From Rhizobium leucaenae USDA 9039 (GTDB lineage Bacteria > Pseudomonadota > Alphaproteobacteria > Rhizobiales > Rhizobiaceae): a DNA stretch of 64,000 nucleotides. The translations under genes were made by a program, and so were the position numbers. Positions within the stretch are counted from its first letter, which is position 1. The number at the start of each line of letters is the position of its first letter. This document shows positions 25,011 through 33,433 of the stretch, piece after piece. A model generated the notes under the pieces. It was not told the origin of the DNA. It made no database searches and was given only the letters and a program-made list of their open reading frames with translations. The DNA lies in contig NZ_AUFB01000006.1 in NCBI RefSeq assembly GCF_000426285.1, positions 62,001-126,000 of the forward strand, given 5' to 3'.

Positions 25011-26236
25011 CGCAGAAACAGGAGATCATCGCCGGGTTCCTGCCCCTTCTCGACAGCGCCCTGCTCGTCATTGCCAAGGAAAAAGGCTTCGCCGAAGCAG
25101 AGGCGATCGACCTCCAGCTCGTGCGGGAGGTCTCCTGGGCCAATATTCGCGACCGGCTCGCGGTCAGCCGCTACAACGTGGCGCATATGCTCGGCCCAAT
25201 GCCGATTGCCTGCAATCTCGGACTGACACCCTTGGCTCCGCAGATGATCGTGCCGATGGCGCTCGGCCTCGGCGGCAACGCGGTGACGGTATCGTCAGCG
25301 CTTTGGGAGCATATGGTCGCCGCCGGCGCGACGGATGACCTCGATGCAGACCGAAACGGCAAAGCCCTGCATAAGGTCGTCCTCGCCCGCCAAGAACGTC
25401 CGCTGCGTTTCGCCGTCGTTCATCCCCATTCCGGGCACAATTACGAGCTGCGCTATTGGCTCGCGGCTTGCGGCATAGATCCTGACCGCGACGTCGAAAT
25501 CATCATCCTGCCGCCGCCGGAGATGGCCGATGCGCTTGGCGCAGGGCAGATCGACGGCTATTGCGTCGGCGAACCGTGGAATACAGCCGGTGTCCTAAGC
25601 GGTAAAGGCCGTATGGCAACGGTCAAGGCCGCCATCTGGAAGTCCAGCCCGGAAAAGGTGCTCGGCGCCAATGCCGGCTGGGCGGGTGAGCATCCCGACG
25701 CGATGGCCGCCCTTCTCAGGGCCTTGTACCGCTCGGCCGTCTGGTGCTCCGATCCGGAAAACAGGGAAAACCTGGCGTCCGTCCTCGCCAAGCCCGCCTA
25801 TATCGGCCGCCCCATCGACTGGCTGTTGCCAGCCCTTTCCGGCCATCTGCAGGTTGGGGCTGGCCAAGTCACGAGCGTCAGGGATTTCTTCGTACCGCGT
25901 GCCAAGGCGGCAACCTTCCCGTGGAAAAGCCATGCGCTGTGGTTCTATACGCAAATGGTGCGCTGGGGGCAGGTCGGCCACGACAAACACAACGAAACCA
26001 TCGCGCGGAACACCTATAGGCCGGATATCTACCGATCGGCATTGCAGCCGCTTGGCGTGCCCCTGCCCGGCGCCAGCGCCAAGGTCGAAGGCGCTCTTCG
26101 CGTGGAAACGCCGGTCGGTTCTACCGACGCCAGCCTGACGCTCGGCCCAGATGGTTTCTTCGATGGCGGCTTGTTCGATCCGGACAAGATCGACGCCTAT
26201 ATCGAAGCGCAGAGGCAGCCGAAGACGGCTGATTAA
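25007..26236 (+). CDS. nasS: NrtA-like cytoplasmic nitrate sensor, NasS
   Basis: A 409-residue protein of the NrtA/CmpA nitrate/bicarbonate-binding family that lacks any signal peptide (starts MTQKQEIIAGFLPLLDSALLV), so it is a cytoplasmic sensor and not a transporter subunit. Conserved features are the LVREVSWANIRDRL region and AHMLGPMPIACNLGL. In characterised NasS proteins nitrate or nitrite binding releases NasT. It overlaps nasT by ATGA. No nitrate permease, ATPase or reductase follows; the next gene is convergent, so the targets must lie elsewhere. An alternative, a degenerate transporter subunit, is less likely given the nasT partner. Confidence 0.88.
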   Translation: MTQKQEIIAGFLPLLDSALLVIAKEKGFAEAEAIDLQLVREVSWANIRDRLAVSRYNVAHMLGPMPIACNLGLTPLAPQMIVPMALGLGGNAVTVSSALWEHMVAAGATDDLDADRNGKALHKVVLARQERPLRFAVVHPHSGHNYELRYWLAACGIDPDRDVEIIILPPPEMADALGAGQIDGYCVGEPWNTAGVLSGKGRMATVKAAIWKSSPEKVLGANAGWAGEHPDAMAALLRALYRSAVWCSDPENRENLASVLAKPAYIGRPIDWLLPALSGHLQVGAGQVTSVRDFFVPRAKAATFPWKSHALWFYTQMVRWGQVGHDKHNETIARNTYRPDIYRSALQPLGVPLPGASAKVEGALRVETPVGSTDASLTLGPDGFFDGGLFDPDKIDAYIEAQRQPKTAD

Positions 26237-27990
26237 TGCGTTTCCAGCGTTCTGTAGTAATCCGAGGCGGAAGGCGCGAACCCCTGCCAGTTTGCATTCA
26301 GATGATCGGCCAGCCTTATGGCAAAAGCCAGGATCATCAATGTGGGATTTGCGTGGCCGCTGGTTGGGAACACCGATCCGCCGGCAACATAAAGATTAGG
26401 CAAGCCGTGGACCCTGCAATTCTGGTCGACGACACCCGTCTTCGCGTCAGCAGACATTCGCGTCGTGCCGAGCGTATGTGCCATGTCGATGATCACGATG
26501 TCCTGTGGCCGCCGCTCAAGTGCCCAATCTTCAAGTATAGGGGCAGGCAGGCCGGCGCTCACCAGCGCTGTGCGTGAAAGCTCGGCAATCCTAAGCAGAG
26601 TTTGACGTTCGACATCGTTGATCCGCCAGGCGACCTTGGCCAATGGCACGCCAAACCGGTCCCTCCGCGAACTGAGGCTGATCCTGCTGTCGGGATTGGG
26701 AATTTGCTCGGAAATCGCCTCGATCCTCAAACCCACCAGTTTATGAGGCACGCCGTGATCCTGGAATTCGTTGGCGACCAGGTTCGGGGACATCCTGATT
26801 GCGGTGTTTATCACAATATCCTTGAGGGCTTTGGGCGTCCGGCCGTCGGAAAGGACCTTCATTCCGAGCCCCTTGGCGATAAGTCCGGAACCTGCCGCAA
26901 CGGAAAGCAGATCGCGTCCGACTTTTGTGCTGTTTCGGCGCACCAGCCGCTTCAAAGCATCCCATGGATCGTCGGGCGCGCGCGCCGTGGCGAAGTAGAT
27001 AGCGGCATTCAGCAGCTTCTCGCGCTCCTGTATCTTCGGGGTCAGCGCCAGGCCATGCATAAACATATGCGCCCGGCCGTTGTGATGAACACCGAAAAAA
27101 CCGAAGAGCTTGGTGAGCACCGCCATTTGATCGGTCGGGATGGCACCGACACGAGCGGCGGGATGATCCATGAGATACCGCCCGACGACATCATGGTAAT
27201 TGCCGATCCCATTGGAATGTACATCGTTGGATGCCAGCATCAGCCTGGCATTCTCAATCCCGCTCGCGGCGAGCACGCATTGTCTCGCTTGGATACGTGC
27301 GCGCTTGCCGTCGATGCTTTCGACGTCGAGATGTGAGAAACGTGATCCGTCTGAGCTCAGACCGACGCGTGTCACGGTCGCGTTCAGAAGAACATGAATG
27401 TTCTCCGGCCGTTGCGCCATGAACTCGTTTCCGAAGCGCATCACGTCGAGCCGATCTACGCGCGAACGGGCAAACTGCCAGTAGAAGGAATGAAGTCCCT
27501 CATTGTCGAAGCGGGCCGGCGGTTCCTTGGGGCTGAGATTCAGCACCTCCAATGCGCGCAGGATATAAGGATCGATTTGCTCGCGATCCACAGGCCAACC
27601 AGAATTTGGAACCCAGGAGCGAACCTTAAAATCGATACCATCGAAAGGTGCCGATTTTCCGGCCCATGCGTGCGTCGATCCGCCAAGCGCTCGGCAACGA
27701 ACACCGAAGGGCTGGATCTCCTCGGACCAGAACTTGGCTTGCGGGCTGTGAAATTGGACCCGCTTGCGGGACTGCGCCTCCGACTGCGGCTGGTCGACAC
27801 TCTCGACTTCGTTGAGCGCCGAATGCTCAGGATTTTCGAACTCCAGCCCGCTTTCGACGACGAGCACTTTTCTGCCCGCCTTCGCACATTGGGCTGCGAT
27901 TGTGAGCCCGGTGGGGCCGCCCCCTACGATTACGAGGTCCGATATAATAATCGAATTGTCGTCGCGATTGGACAGTTGCTCGATTTTCAT
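26233..27990 (-). CDS. GMC-family FAD oxidoreductase
   Basis: A 585-residue flavoprotein of the glucose-methanol-choline oxidoreductase family. The FAD-binding VIVGGGPTGL lies at residues 20-29. The C-terminal part has MAHTLGTTRM and GGSVFPTSGHANPTLMILAFAIRLADHL, with the expected active-site histidine(s). There is no obvious signal peptide. It probably oxidises an alcohol or sugar; as the last gene of a polysaccharide operon, a sugar or glycan intermediate is a reasonable guess. Its TAA overlaps the nasS stop codon on the other strand. A 185-base gap separates it from the upstream glycanase gene. Confidence 0.88.
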   Translation of the reverse strand: MKIEQLSNRDDNSIIISDLVIVGGGPTGLTIAAQCAKAGRKVLVVESGLEFENPEHSALNEVESVDQPQSEAQSRKRVQFHSPQAKFWSEEIQPFGVRCRALGGSTHAWAGKSAPFDGIDFKVRSWVPNSGWPVDREQIDPYILRALEVLNLSPKEPPARFDNEGLHSFYWQFARSRVDRLDVMRFGNEFMAQRPENIHVLLNATVTRVGLSSDGSRFSHLDVESIDGKRARIQARQCVLAASGIENARLMLASNDVHSNGIGNYHDVVGRYLMDHPAARVGAIPTDQMAVLTKLFGFFGVHHNGRAHMFMHGLALTPKIQEREKLLNAAIYFATARAPDDPWDALKRLVRRNSTKVGRDLLSVAAGSGLIAKGLGMKVLSDGRTPKALKDIVINTAIRMSPNLVANEFQDHGVPHKLVGLRIEAISEQIPNPDSRISLSSRRDRFGVPLAKVAWRINDVERQTLLRIAELSRTALVSAGLPAPILEDWALERRPQDIVIIDMAHTLGTTRMSADAKTGVVDQNCRVHGLPNLYVAGGSVFPTSGHANPTLMILAFAIRLADHLNANWQGFAPSASDYYRTLETH

Positions 27991-28175
27991 CTGGGTCAGT
28001 TTCCGTTACTGCGAGCAGGCAATCCGACGTTAAAACGATCAGACCCACCTTCTACGAAATTTTAGACCGGTAACCAAGATAACCAAAAGTGGAGGCTCCG
28101 ATGCCTGTCGGTCATGATGCGTCGGTGCCTGGGGTAGAAGGTCATCCTGCATGGTTAGATCGAAAGAGGTCACGA

Positions 28176-29135
28176 TCAGAAGCTCGCCTCTTTGACGACC
28201 CGCCAATTGGGAAGACCATAGGGTTTTGGCCAAGGATAGAGTTCCTTGTCATTGAAGTAGACAACCGCCGTTAGCTTCGGAAATTCCGGATATTGCTTGG
28301 CAGCGTTTGCAGCCCAATTGGCGACATAGGTGGAATCGCCTTCATAGCCGAGTTCGGCGACGACGACGGGCTTGTTGAAGGCTTGGACAAGCCTGTATTT
28401 GGGCGCGAGCAATTGCGCAAAGGTCCGGTCCGCGCCGAAATGATCCCTGTCGAACTGTTGCAGGCCAAACACCGAAAGGCCGATGATGTCGACAACATCG
28501 TCGCCGGGATAGAACGCGGTAAGGCTGGGCTCGCCTTTGGGCGACCACATATATTTCGCCGACTTGTCATGCTCGCGGCAGACATTCACCATCCGGCGAT
28601 AGGCCGCCACGTAACTGCTGGGCTTCCAGTGGGACCAGATGAACTGGTTGTCCGTTTCGTCCATCTCCTGCGCCCAGCGGATGGTCACATCGCTCTTCAG
28701 GGTAGCTGCAGTCTCACAGACAGCAGCCATGTTGCTGTCATATCGGCCGGCCAGAATGCCTTGCAGCAGCTCCTCGGATGTCGATCGCCAATCAACCGCC
28801 CAAGACCACGGTTCCACGGTGATCAAAAGCTTCCGCCCGCGTTTCTGCGCGTAGTCATCGGCAAGCGAAAGCGTTCCCAGATCAACATCTTCCCAAGGAA
28901 GGAAAATATGTTCGATCTTGGAGTTCGGGTCATCCTTGAAATCGCCGTGAGGGTCATATGCGCCGAAGGTGACGGAGTCAGGACCGATTTTCGGCCGCTT
29001 GTCGGCAATCCGCCCTGTACGAGCCGCTTCGCCGGTCGGGATCCCGCGGGGTATGCTTGCCGCCAAGATTGTTCCCGTCGTCGCCAAGGTCACACATAAG
29101 ACGACCATTGCTGCTTTGGTTTTCCTGTTGCTCAT
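28176..29135 (-). CDS. GH26-like exported endo-glycanase
   Basis: A 319-residue protein with an N-terminal signal peptide or anchor (KAAMVVLCVTLATTGTILAAS) and a TIM-barrel similar to glycoside hydrolase family 26 beta-mannanases. IRWAQEMDE near residue 150 carries the likely acid/base Glu, and VVVAELGYEGD near 273 the likely nucleophile Glu. Such glycanases inside synthesis operons often trim or release the growing polymer, as BcsZ does for cellulose (inference by analogy). The ATG at 29135 has AGGAGG upstream. It lies 60 bases after the glycosyltransferase stop in the same operon. Confidence 0.78.
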   Translation of the reverse strand: MSNRKTKAAMVVLCVTLATTGTILAASIPRGIPTGEAARTGRIADKRPKIGPDSVTFGAYDPHGDFKDDPNSKIEHIFLPWEDVDLGTLSLADDYAQKRGRKLLITVEPWSWAVDWRSTSEELLQGILAGRYDSNMAAVCETAATLKSDVTIRWAQEMDETDNQFIWSHWKPSSYVAAYRRMVNVCREHDKSAKYMWSPKGEPSLTAFYPGDDVVDIIGLSVFGLQQFDRDHFGADRTFAQLLAPKYRLVQAFNKPVVVAELGYEGDSTYVANWAANAAKQYPEFPKLTAVVYFNDKELYPWPKPYGLPNWRVVKEASF

Positions 29136-29195
29136 GGTTTTTCCTCCTGTCAACAACACACCGGCAACGTCTGTCCGCTAGTCGTTTCTGGTCGA

Positions 29196-31061
29196 CTAGC
29201 TGGGATCTGATGTTTCATCTTGCGATAGGTCGATTTTCGACGTGTCGGCCAACGAGTGCGGCTTGAACGTCAGCTTTTGAAGGTCCTGCCGTCCGAAGCC
29301 GGCACCGGCCACCGCATATCGCGTTTCATAGAGCCGGAAGCGTCCGGTACCCCACGTCAGGGACGCCAGCCCTTCCGATCCGCGTTCGATGGTCGCAAAA
29401 CCAGGAGCAGCGATGAGGCAGAGAAGGCTCGCAGCCATTGCCGGCCGATACATTCTTGCGCGAATTCTGACGACATTCTCCCGGGCGTGCTGGGTGACGA
29501 TGACCAGCAGCAAAAGGGTGTAGAGCACGGAGTTGATGATCGCGAAGATGTAGAAACCTCGTGTTTCACCAGCCCTTTCGACAAATAGAACCGGCAGAAC
29601 GGAAGCAATCGACAGAAAAACGTAGGGTAATAGAACGCGCCAAGGCAGGGGATTCACTTCCGATGCGCCTTTTGGCGTAATTCGAAAGTCGACATAGGAG
29701 TCGGTCATCCAGTCCCGGATGGCAGCGACCGTTCCGGCCACTGCCCAGGGCCAGCGGGCGAAGAGGAAAAATACTCCCTCCCAGCTCAATATCTTGGCAT
29801 CGAACGGCCGGAATGAGCCGCTGACTCGCCACCGGTAGGCGAGCAGCATCAGCGTGATGGAGAGCGGCGCGCAATGGGCGAAAAATTCGGGATAGGTGAC
29901 TGCAACGAAGTTCTGATGGAAGGCGAGCGCCAGAATTGGCATCACGAACATCAGGCACATGAACAGCGCGAAGAGCGGATACCACAACTGAGAAAACACG
30001 AACTGGCACTTCAATCTCAGCGGCAAGCGCGGAACATAGATCGGCGAATACCGCAGCAGCAGCATGACAAGGCTGCGTGACCACTGAAATTCCTGGGTGA
30101 CGAGATCGGCGAAGGTGCGCGGGCCGTCGCCATGCGCGATGGCATCAAGCGCATGCACGCCATGCCAGCCATAGGCGTTCATCATCAACGTCGTCGAATG
30201 ATCTTCCGCAAGCTCCGGTCCGAGCCCGCCAATTTCCTTGAGGGCGACGGTGCGCACGGCATAGTGCGATCCGATGCAAAGAGGGGCGAGCCCATCATTA
30301 TAGCCGGCCTGGAGGGAGCCATGCATGCTCGCCTCGGCATAGAGCCGCCCGCGTGCAGACCAGCTTTCCGAGGCGTTGCTATCGCAAATGCTCGGCGCTG
30401 AGACGTAACCAACCTTGGGATCGCCAAACGGACGCAGCATTTCGACGAGATAACCAGGTTCCGGAACATGATCGGCATCGAGCTGCACAACGAAATCATA
30501 GCGCTCATAGCCGTAATGATCATAGAAGAAGGCGAGATTGCCCTCCTTGCAGCGCGTACGGCGTGGCCAGGTCGTGCGATGATAATCCGGCCTGTTCTTT
30601 CGTGTTGAGACGAAGACGCCATGCCGGCGGCACCAGTTCAACGTTTCGGGAGTTGGATCCTCGTCGGCGAGCCACGTGTCGTGCGGAAATGCTTGATCGA
30701 GCATCGCCTGCATGGTCGTCGCCACGACGGAGAAAGGCTCGGACGGCGCTTTGGTGACGACCATGGCGACGCGGCTGCCTGCCGGCAGTTGAAGCGGCCC
30801 GTTGGGTTTCTGCGCACGATAGAATATCGCGATGAAATAGGCCGGCAGAAGGGTGACCCAAGCCAGTATGGCCGTCACCAGAGTGAAGCGCCAAAAGCCG
30901 ATATAATGCGCCGGCTTCAGCCACCAGGCCCAGAAATAGACAAGCATCGCCAGCCAGATTGCAGCGCCGGCGAGATATTCCAGCCGATCGCGGCCTTGAA
31001 GAACCGGGATCAGGCGCGGTTCGGTCGTTTCCTTGGACGTCGTGTTGGTCGTGTTTGTCAT
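29196..31061 (-). CDS. Processive family 2 glycosyltransferase, cellulose synthase-like membrane protein
   Basis: A 621-residue inner-membrane glycosyltransferase. Two N-terminal helices (about 31-80) precede a cytoplasmic GT2 domain with ADED (132-135), LDADH (194-198) and the base motif AEDH (285-288), and at least six C-terminal helices follow. The product-binding QxxRW motif of cellulose, curdlan and hyaluronan synthases appears as QEFQW (323-327), with Gln replacing the Arg. No PilZ domain is seen. It overlaps the epimerase gene by four bases. It likely polymerises and extrudes a polysaccharide from UDP-sugars made by the two upstream enzymes; the polymer is unknown. Confidence 0.88.
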   Translation of the reverse strand: MTNTTNTTSKETTEPRLIPVLQGRDRLEYLAGAAIWLAMLVYFWAWWLKPAHYIGFWRFTLVTAILAWVTLLPAYFIAIFYRAQKPNGPLQLPAGSRVAMVVTKAPSEPFSVVATTMQAMLDQAFPHDTWLADEDPTPETLNWCRRHGVFVSTRKNRPDYHRTTWPRRTRCKEGNLAFFYDHYGYERYDFVVQLDADHVPEPGYLVEMLRPFGDPKVGYVSAPSICDSNASESWSARGRLYAEASMHGSLQAGYNDGLAPLCIGSHYAVRTVALKEIGGLGPELAEDHSTTLMMNAYGWHGVHALDAIAHGDGPRTFADLVTQEFQWSRSLVMLLLRYSPIYVPRLPLRLKCQFVFSQLWYPLFALFMCLMFVMPILALAFHQNFVAVTYPEFFAHCAPLSITLMLLAYRWRVSGSFRPFDAKILSWEGVFFLFARWPWAVAGTVAAIRDWMTDSYVDFRITPKGASEVNPLPWRVLLPYVFLSIASVLPVLFVERAGETRGFYIFAIINSVLYTLLLLVIVTQHARENVVRIRARMYRPAMAASLLCLIAAPGFATIERGSEGLASLTWGTGRFRLYETRYAVAGAGFGRQDLQKLTFKPHSLADTSKIDLSQDETSDPS

Positions 31062-32044
31062 GTCCGCGACTCCAAGCCAAAGAAGGGAGCCGCAGTTTTG
31101 ATGATAGTTTCGACGTCGGAATATTCGGGCGAGAAGCCAAGCGTCTCGCGAGCGAAGGTCGGGTCAGTATAGAGAGCTGGCGGATCGCCGGCCCGTCTTG
31201 GATGCATCTCGACCGGCACGTCGCGTTTGATGATACGGCCGATGGCGCTGACAATCTCGTTGATCGACGAGCCGCAGCCGGTTCCGAGATTGACCGAAAG
31301 ATTGCCACCGCCGTTGACGAGATGTTCGAGTGCCAGAACATGGGCGCGGGCCAAATCCGTCACATGGATATAGTCGCGCACGCAGGTGCCATCTTCCGTC
31401 TCATAGTCGTCGCCAAAGATGGCAAGATGCGGAATTGTCCCGTTGGCGGCGAGCAGTGCTCTCGGAATGAGATGCGTCTCCGGCTCATGCCATTCGCCGA
31501 GCTCTCCATCCGGATCGGCGCCGCAGGCATTGAAGTATCGCAGCGCGACATATTTCAGTTGATAAGCTGCCGCGTAATCCTTCAGGATCTGCTCAACGAT
31601 GAGCTTCGTCCTGCCGTATGGATTGATCGGCGCCTGCGGCGTCGTCTCGGTGATGGGGAGAGACTCCGGGGTGCCATAGGTCGCGCAGCTTGACGAAAAA
31701 ATGATTTTGTCGATTGCAGCGTGACGGCATGCATCCAGGAGGGCGAGCGTACCGCTGACATTGTTGCGATAATATTTGGCGGGGTCCTCTACGGACTCTC
31801 CGACGTAGGCGGATGCAGCAAAATGCACGACCGCATCCGGTTTATATTGCAGGAGGGCTCGCGTCAGCGTGCTGGTATCGAGGATATCGCCGTGCACGAA
31901 TGGTCCCCAACGCACCGAAGAACGATGCCCCGTAACCAGATTGTCGAAGACGATCGGCTCGATATTTTTGGAACGGAGGAGCTTCGCCGTGTGGCTGCCG
32001 ATATATCCGGCGCCACCGGCTACCAGAACTTTTCTCTGCGACAT
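31058..32044 (-). CDS. galE: UDP-glucose 4-epimerase
   Basis: A 328-residue extended short-chain dehydrogenase. NAD-binding GGAGYIGSH lies at residues 9-17, the catalytic triad includes SSSCATYG and Tyr-x3-Lys in NPYGRTKL, and the NACGADPDGELGEWHEPETHLIP substrate loop is typical of GalE. It interconverts UDP-glucose and UDP-galactose (or related hexoses). The start at 32044 overlaps the upstream stop (TGATG). Placed between a UDP-glucuronate decarboxylase and a glycosyltransferase, it supplies nucleotide sugars for this operon; a 4-epimerase for UDP-xylose or UDP-glucuronate cannot be excluded. Confidence 0.88.
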   Translation of the reverse strand: MSQRKVLVAGGAGYIGSHTAKLLRSKNIEPIVFDNLVTGHRSSVRWGPFVHGDILDTSTLTRALLQYKPDAVVHFAASAYVGESVEDPAKYYRNNVSGTLALLDACRHAAIDKIIFSSSCATYGTPESLPITETTPQAPINPYGRTKLIVEQILKDYAAAYQLKYVALRYFNACGADPDGELGEWHEPETHLIPRALLAANGTIPHLAIFGDDYETEDGTCVRDYIHVTDLARAHVLALEHLVNGGGNLSVNLGTGCGSSINEIVSAIGRIIKRDVPVEMHPRRAGDPPALYTDPTFARETLGFSPEYSDVETIIKTAAPFFGLESRT

Positions 32045-33093
32045 CACGCGGTCCCCACCCATTCATGTGCTTCTTCGGTGAGAAGACGGTCGAAATAGCA
32101 GATCGTCTTTTCCAGGCCGGTCGAGAGCGGCACCAGCGGCTGCCATCCCAGTCTCTCCTGAGCGAGGCTGATATCGGGGCGGCGCTGGCGCGGATCGTCT
32201 GTCGGCAACGGCTTGCAGATAGTCTTCGAGCGGGAGCCGGTCAGCTTGATCACCTGTTCGGCGAGCTCGAGAATCGTGAACTCACCTGGATTGCCGAGGT
32301 TGACGGGCCCAATGAAGGACGGGTCGGTCGCCATCAACTGCTGAAAGCCCTCGATGAGATCATCGACGAAGCAGAACGAACGCGTCTGCGAGCCATCGCC
32401 ATAGATGGTTATGTCCTGCCCCTTCAGCGCTTGCACGATGAAGTTCGATACGACACGGCCATCGTCGGGACGCATGTGGGGCCCGTATGTATTGAAGATG
32501 CGCGCAATCTTGATCTCTACGTCATACCTCTGATGAAAATCATAGAACAACGTTTCGGCGCTGCGCTTGCCCTCGTCGTAGCAGGACCGGGGGCCAAACG
32601 GGTTCACATTGCCCCAATAATTCTCGACCTGCGGGTGCACCAACGGGTCGCCATAGACTTCGGAGGTGGAAGCCTGGAAAATGCGAGCGCCGGTACGGGC
32701 GGCCAATTCCAGCAGATTGAGCGCACCGAAGACGGATGTCTTCATCGTGTGCACCGGGTCAGCCTGATAGTGCGGAGGCGATGCTGGACAAGCAAGGTTG
32801 TAGATTTCATCGACTTCGATGTCGATTGGATCGACGACGTCGTGCCTGATGACGCTGAAGCGGTTGTAGCTGCGCAGATGGTGGATATTGCGCTCAAGTC
32901 CCGTCGAGAAATTGTCGACGCAAACGATGCTGTGCCCCAATTTAAGAAGACGCTCACAAAGATGAGACCCAAGAAAACCTGCGCCACCGGCTACAAGAAT
33001 GTGCCTTGGTTGCTGCTTGGAGTGAAGAACACGAATGTCTCCAAGAAGCTTATTAAATTCAGAACGATCATTTACTGGACGCATTACTTTCAT
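32044..33093 (-). CDS. UDP-glucuronate decarboxylase (UDP-xylose synthase type)
   Basis: A 349-residue extended SDR enzyme. The glycine motif is [10 protein letters not shown] near residues 34-43, catalytic Tyr-Lys lies in [10 protein letters not shown], and [23 protein letters not shown] and RSFCFVDDL are hallmarks of UXS and related UDP-glucuronate decarboxylases, which make UDP-xylose (or the 4-keto pentose). ATG 33093 has GAGG eight bases upstream; GTG 33114 is an in-frame alternative. It is the first gene of the five-gene operon, which suggests that pentose is a constituent of the polymer. Confidence 0.88.
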   Translation of the reverse strand: MKVMRPVNDRSEFNKLLGDIRVLHSKQQPRHILVAGGAGFLGSHLCERLLKLGHSIVCVDNFSTGLERNIHHLRSYNRFSVIRHDVVDPIDIEVDEIYNLACPASPPHYQADPVHTMKTSVFGALNLLELAARTGARIFQASTSEVYGDPLVHPQVENYWGNVNPFGPRSCYDEGKRSAETLFYDFHQRYDVEIKIARIFNTYGPHMRPDDGRVVSNFIVQALKGQDITIYGDGSQTRSFCFVDDLIEGFQQLMATDPSFIGPVNLGNPGEFTILELAEQVIKLTGSRSKTICKPLPTDDPRQRRPDISLAQERLGWQPLVPLSTGLEKTICYFDRLLTEEAHEWVGTA

Positions 33094-33132
33094 CGGACTG
33101 ACCTCGAAATCCACCTATTCTTTTGCTGACGT

Positions 33133-33153
33133 AAAAACATTTTTAATGTTTTT
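33133..33153. promoter_or_regulatory. Perfect palindrome upstream of the polysaccharide operon
   Basis: AAAAACATT (33133-33141), a TTT centre and AATGTTTTT (33145-33153) form a perfect 9+3+9 dyad, 40 bases upstream of the first operon gene. Position and symmetry suggest a dimeric regulator site at or just downstream of the promoter. The rest of the 340-base gap up to 33433 is AT-richer than the coding DNA and shows no gene. Confidence 0.5.
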
Positions 33154-33433
33154 GCTTCAAGCTAAAGCGTTATAAGGCGGCGTTGGTATTGCTGTTTTTT
33201 ATACTTGTGAGGCCGTGAACTGTCGTTAGCTGCGCATCCTGAAATTTGCCGCAGCGTCCATATTTGCAACAGCTCATACAAGCGGTCGCGATTTTCGGGA
33301 CAGACGCGGGATCAAGGTGGCCTGCCGGGGAGAGATTTGGTCAAATCGAGATTGATACGCCCGGCGATCGCAGTCGCTGTGACGCTACCGGGAACGAATT
33401 CCCAGCCTCATATCGACCGAAGCTGCGCTTCTA

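Noticed and set aside
25007..26236. Nitrate ABC transporter binding protein NrtA
   Set aside because: No signal peptide or lipobox and no permease or ATPase follows; overlap with an ANTAR regulator points to NasS.
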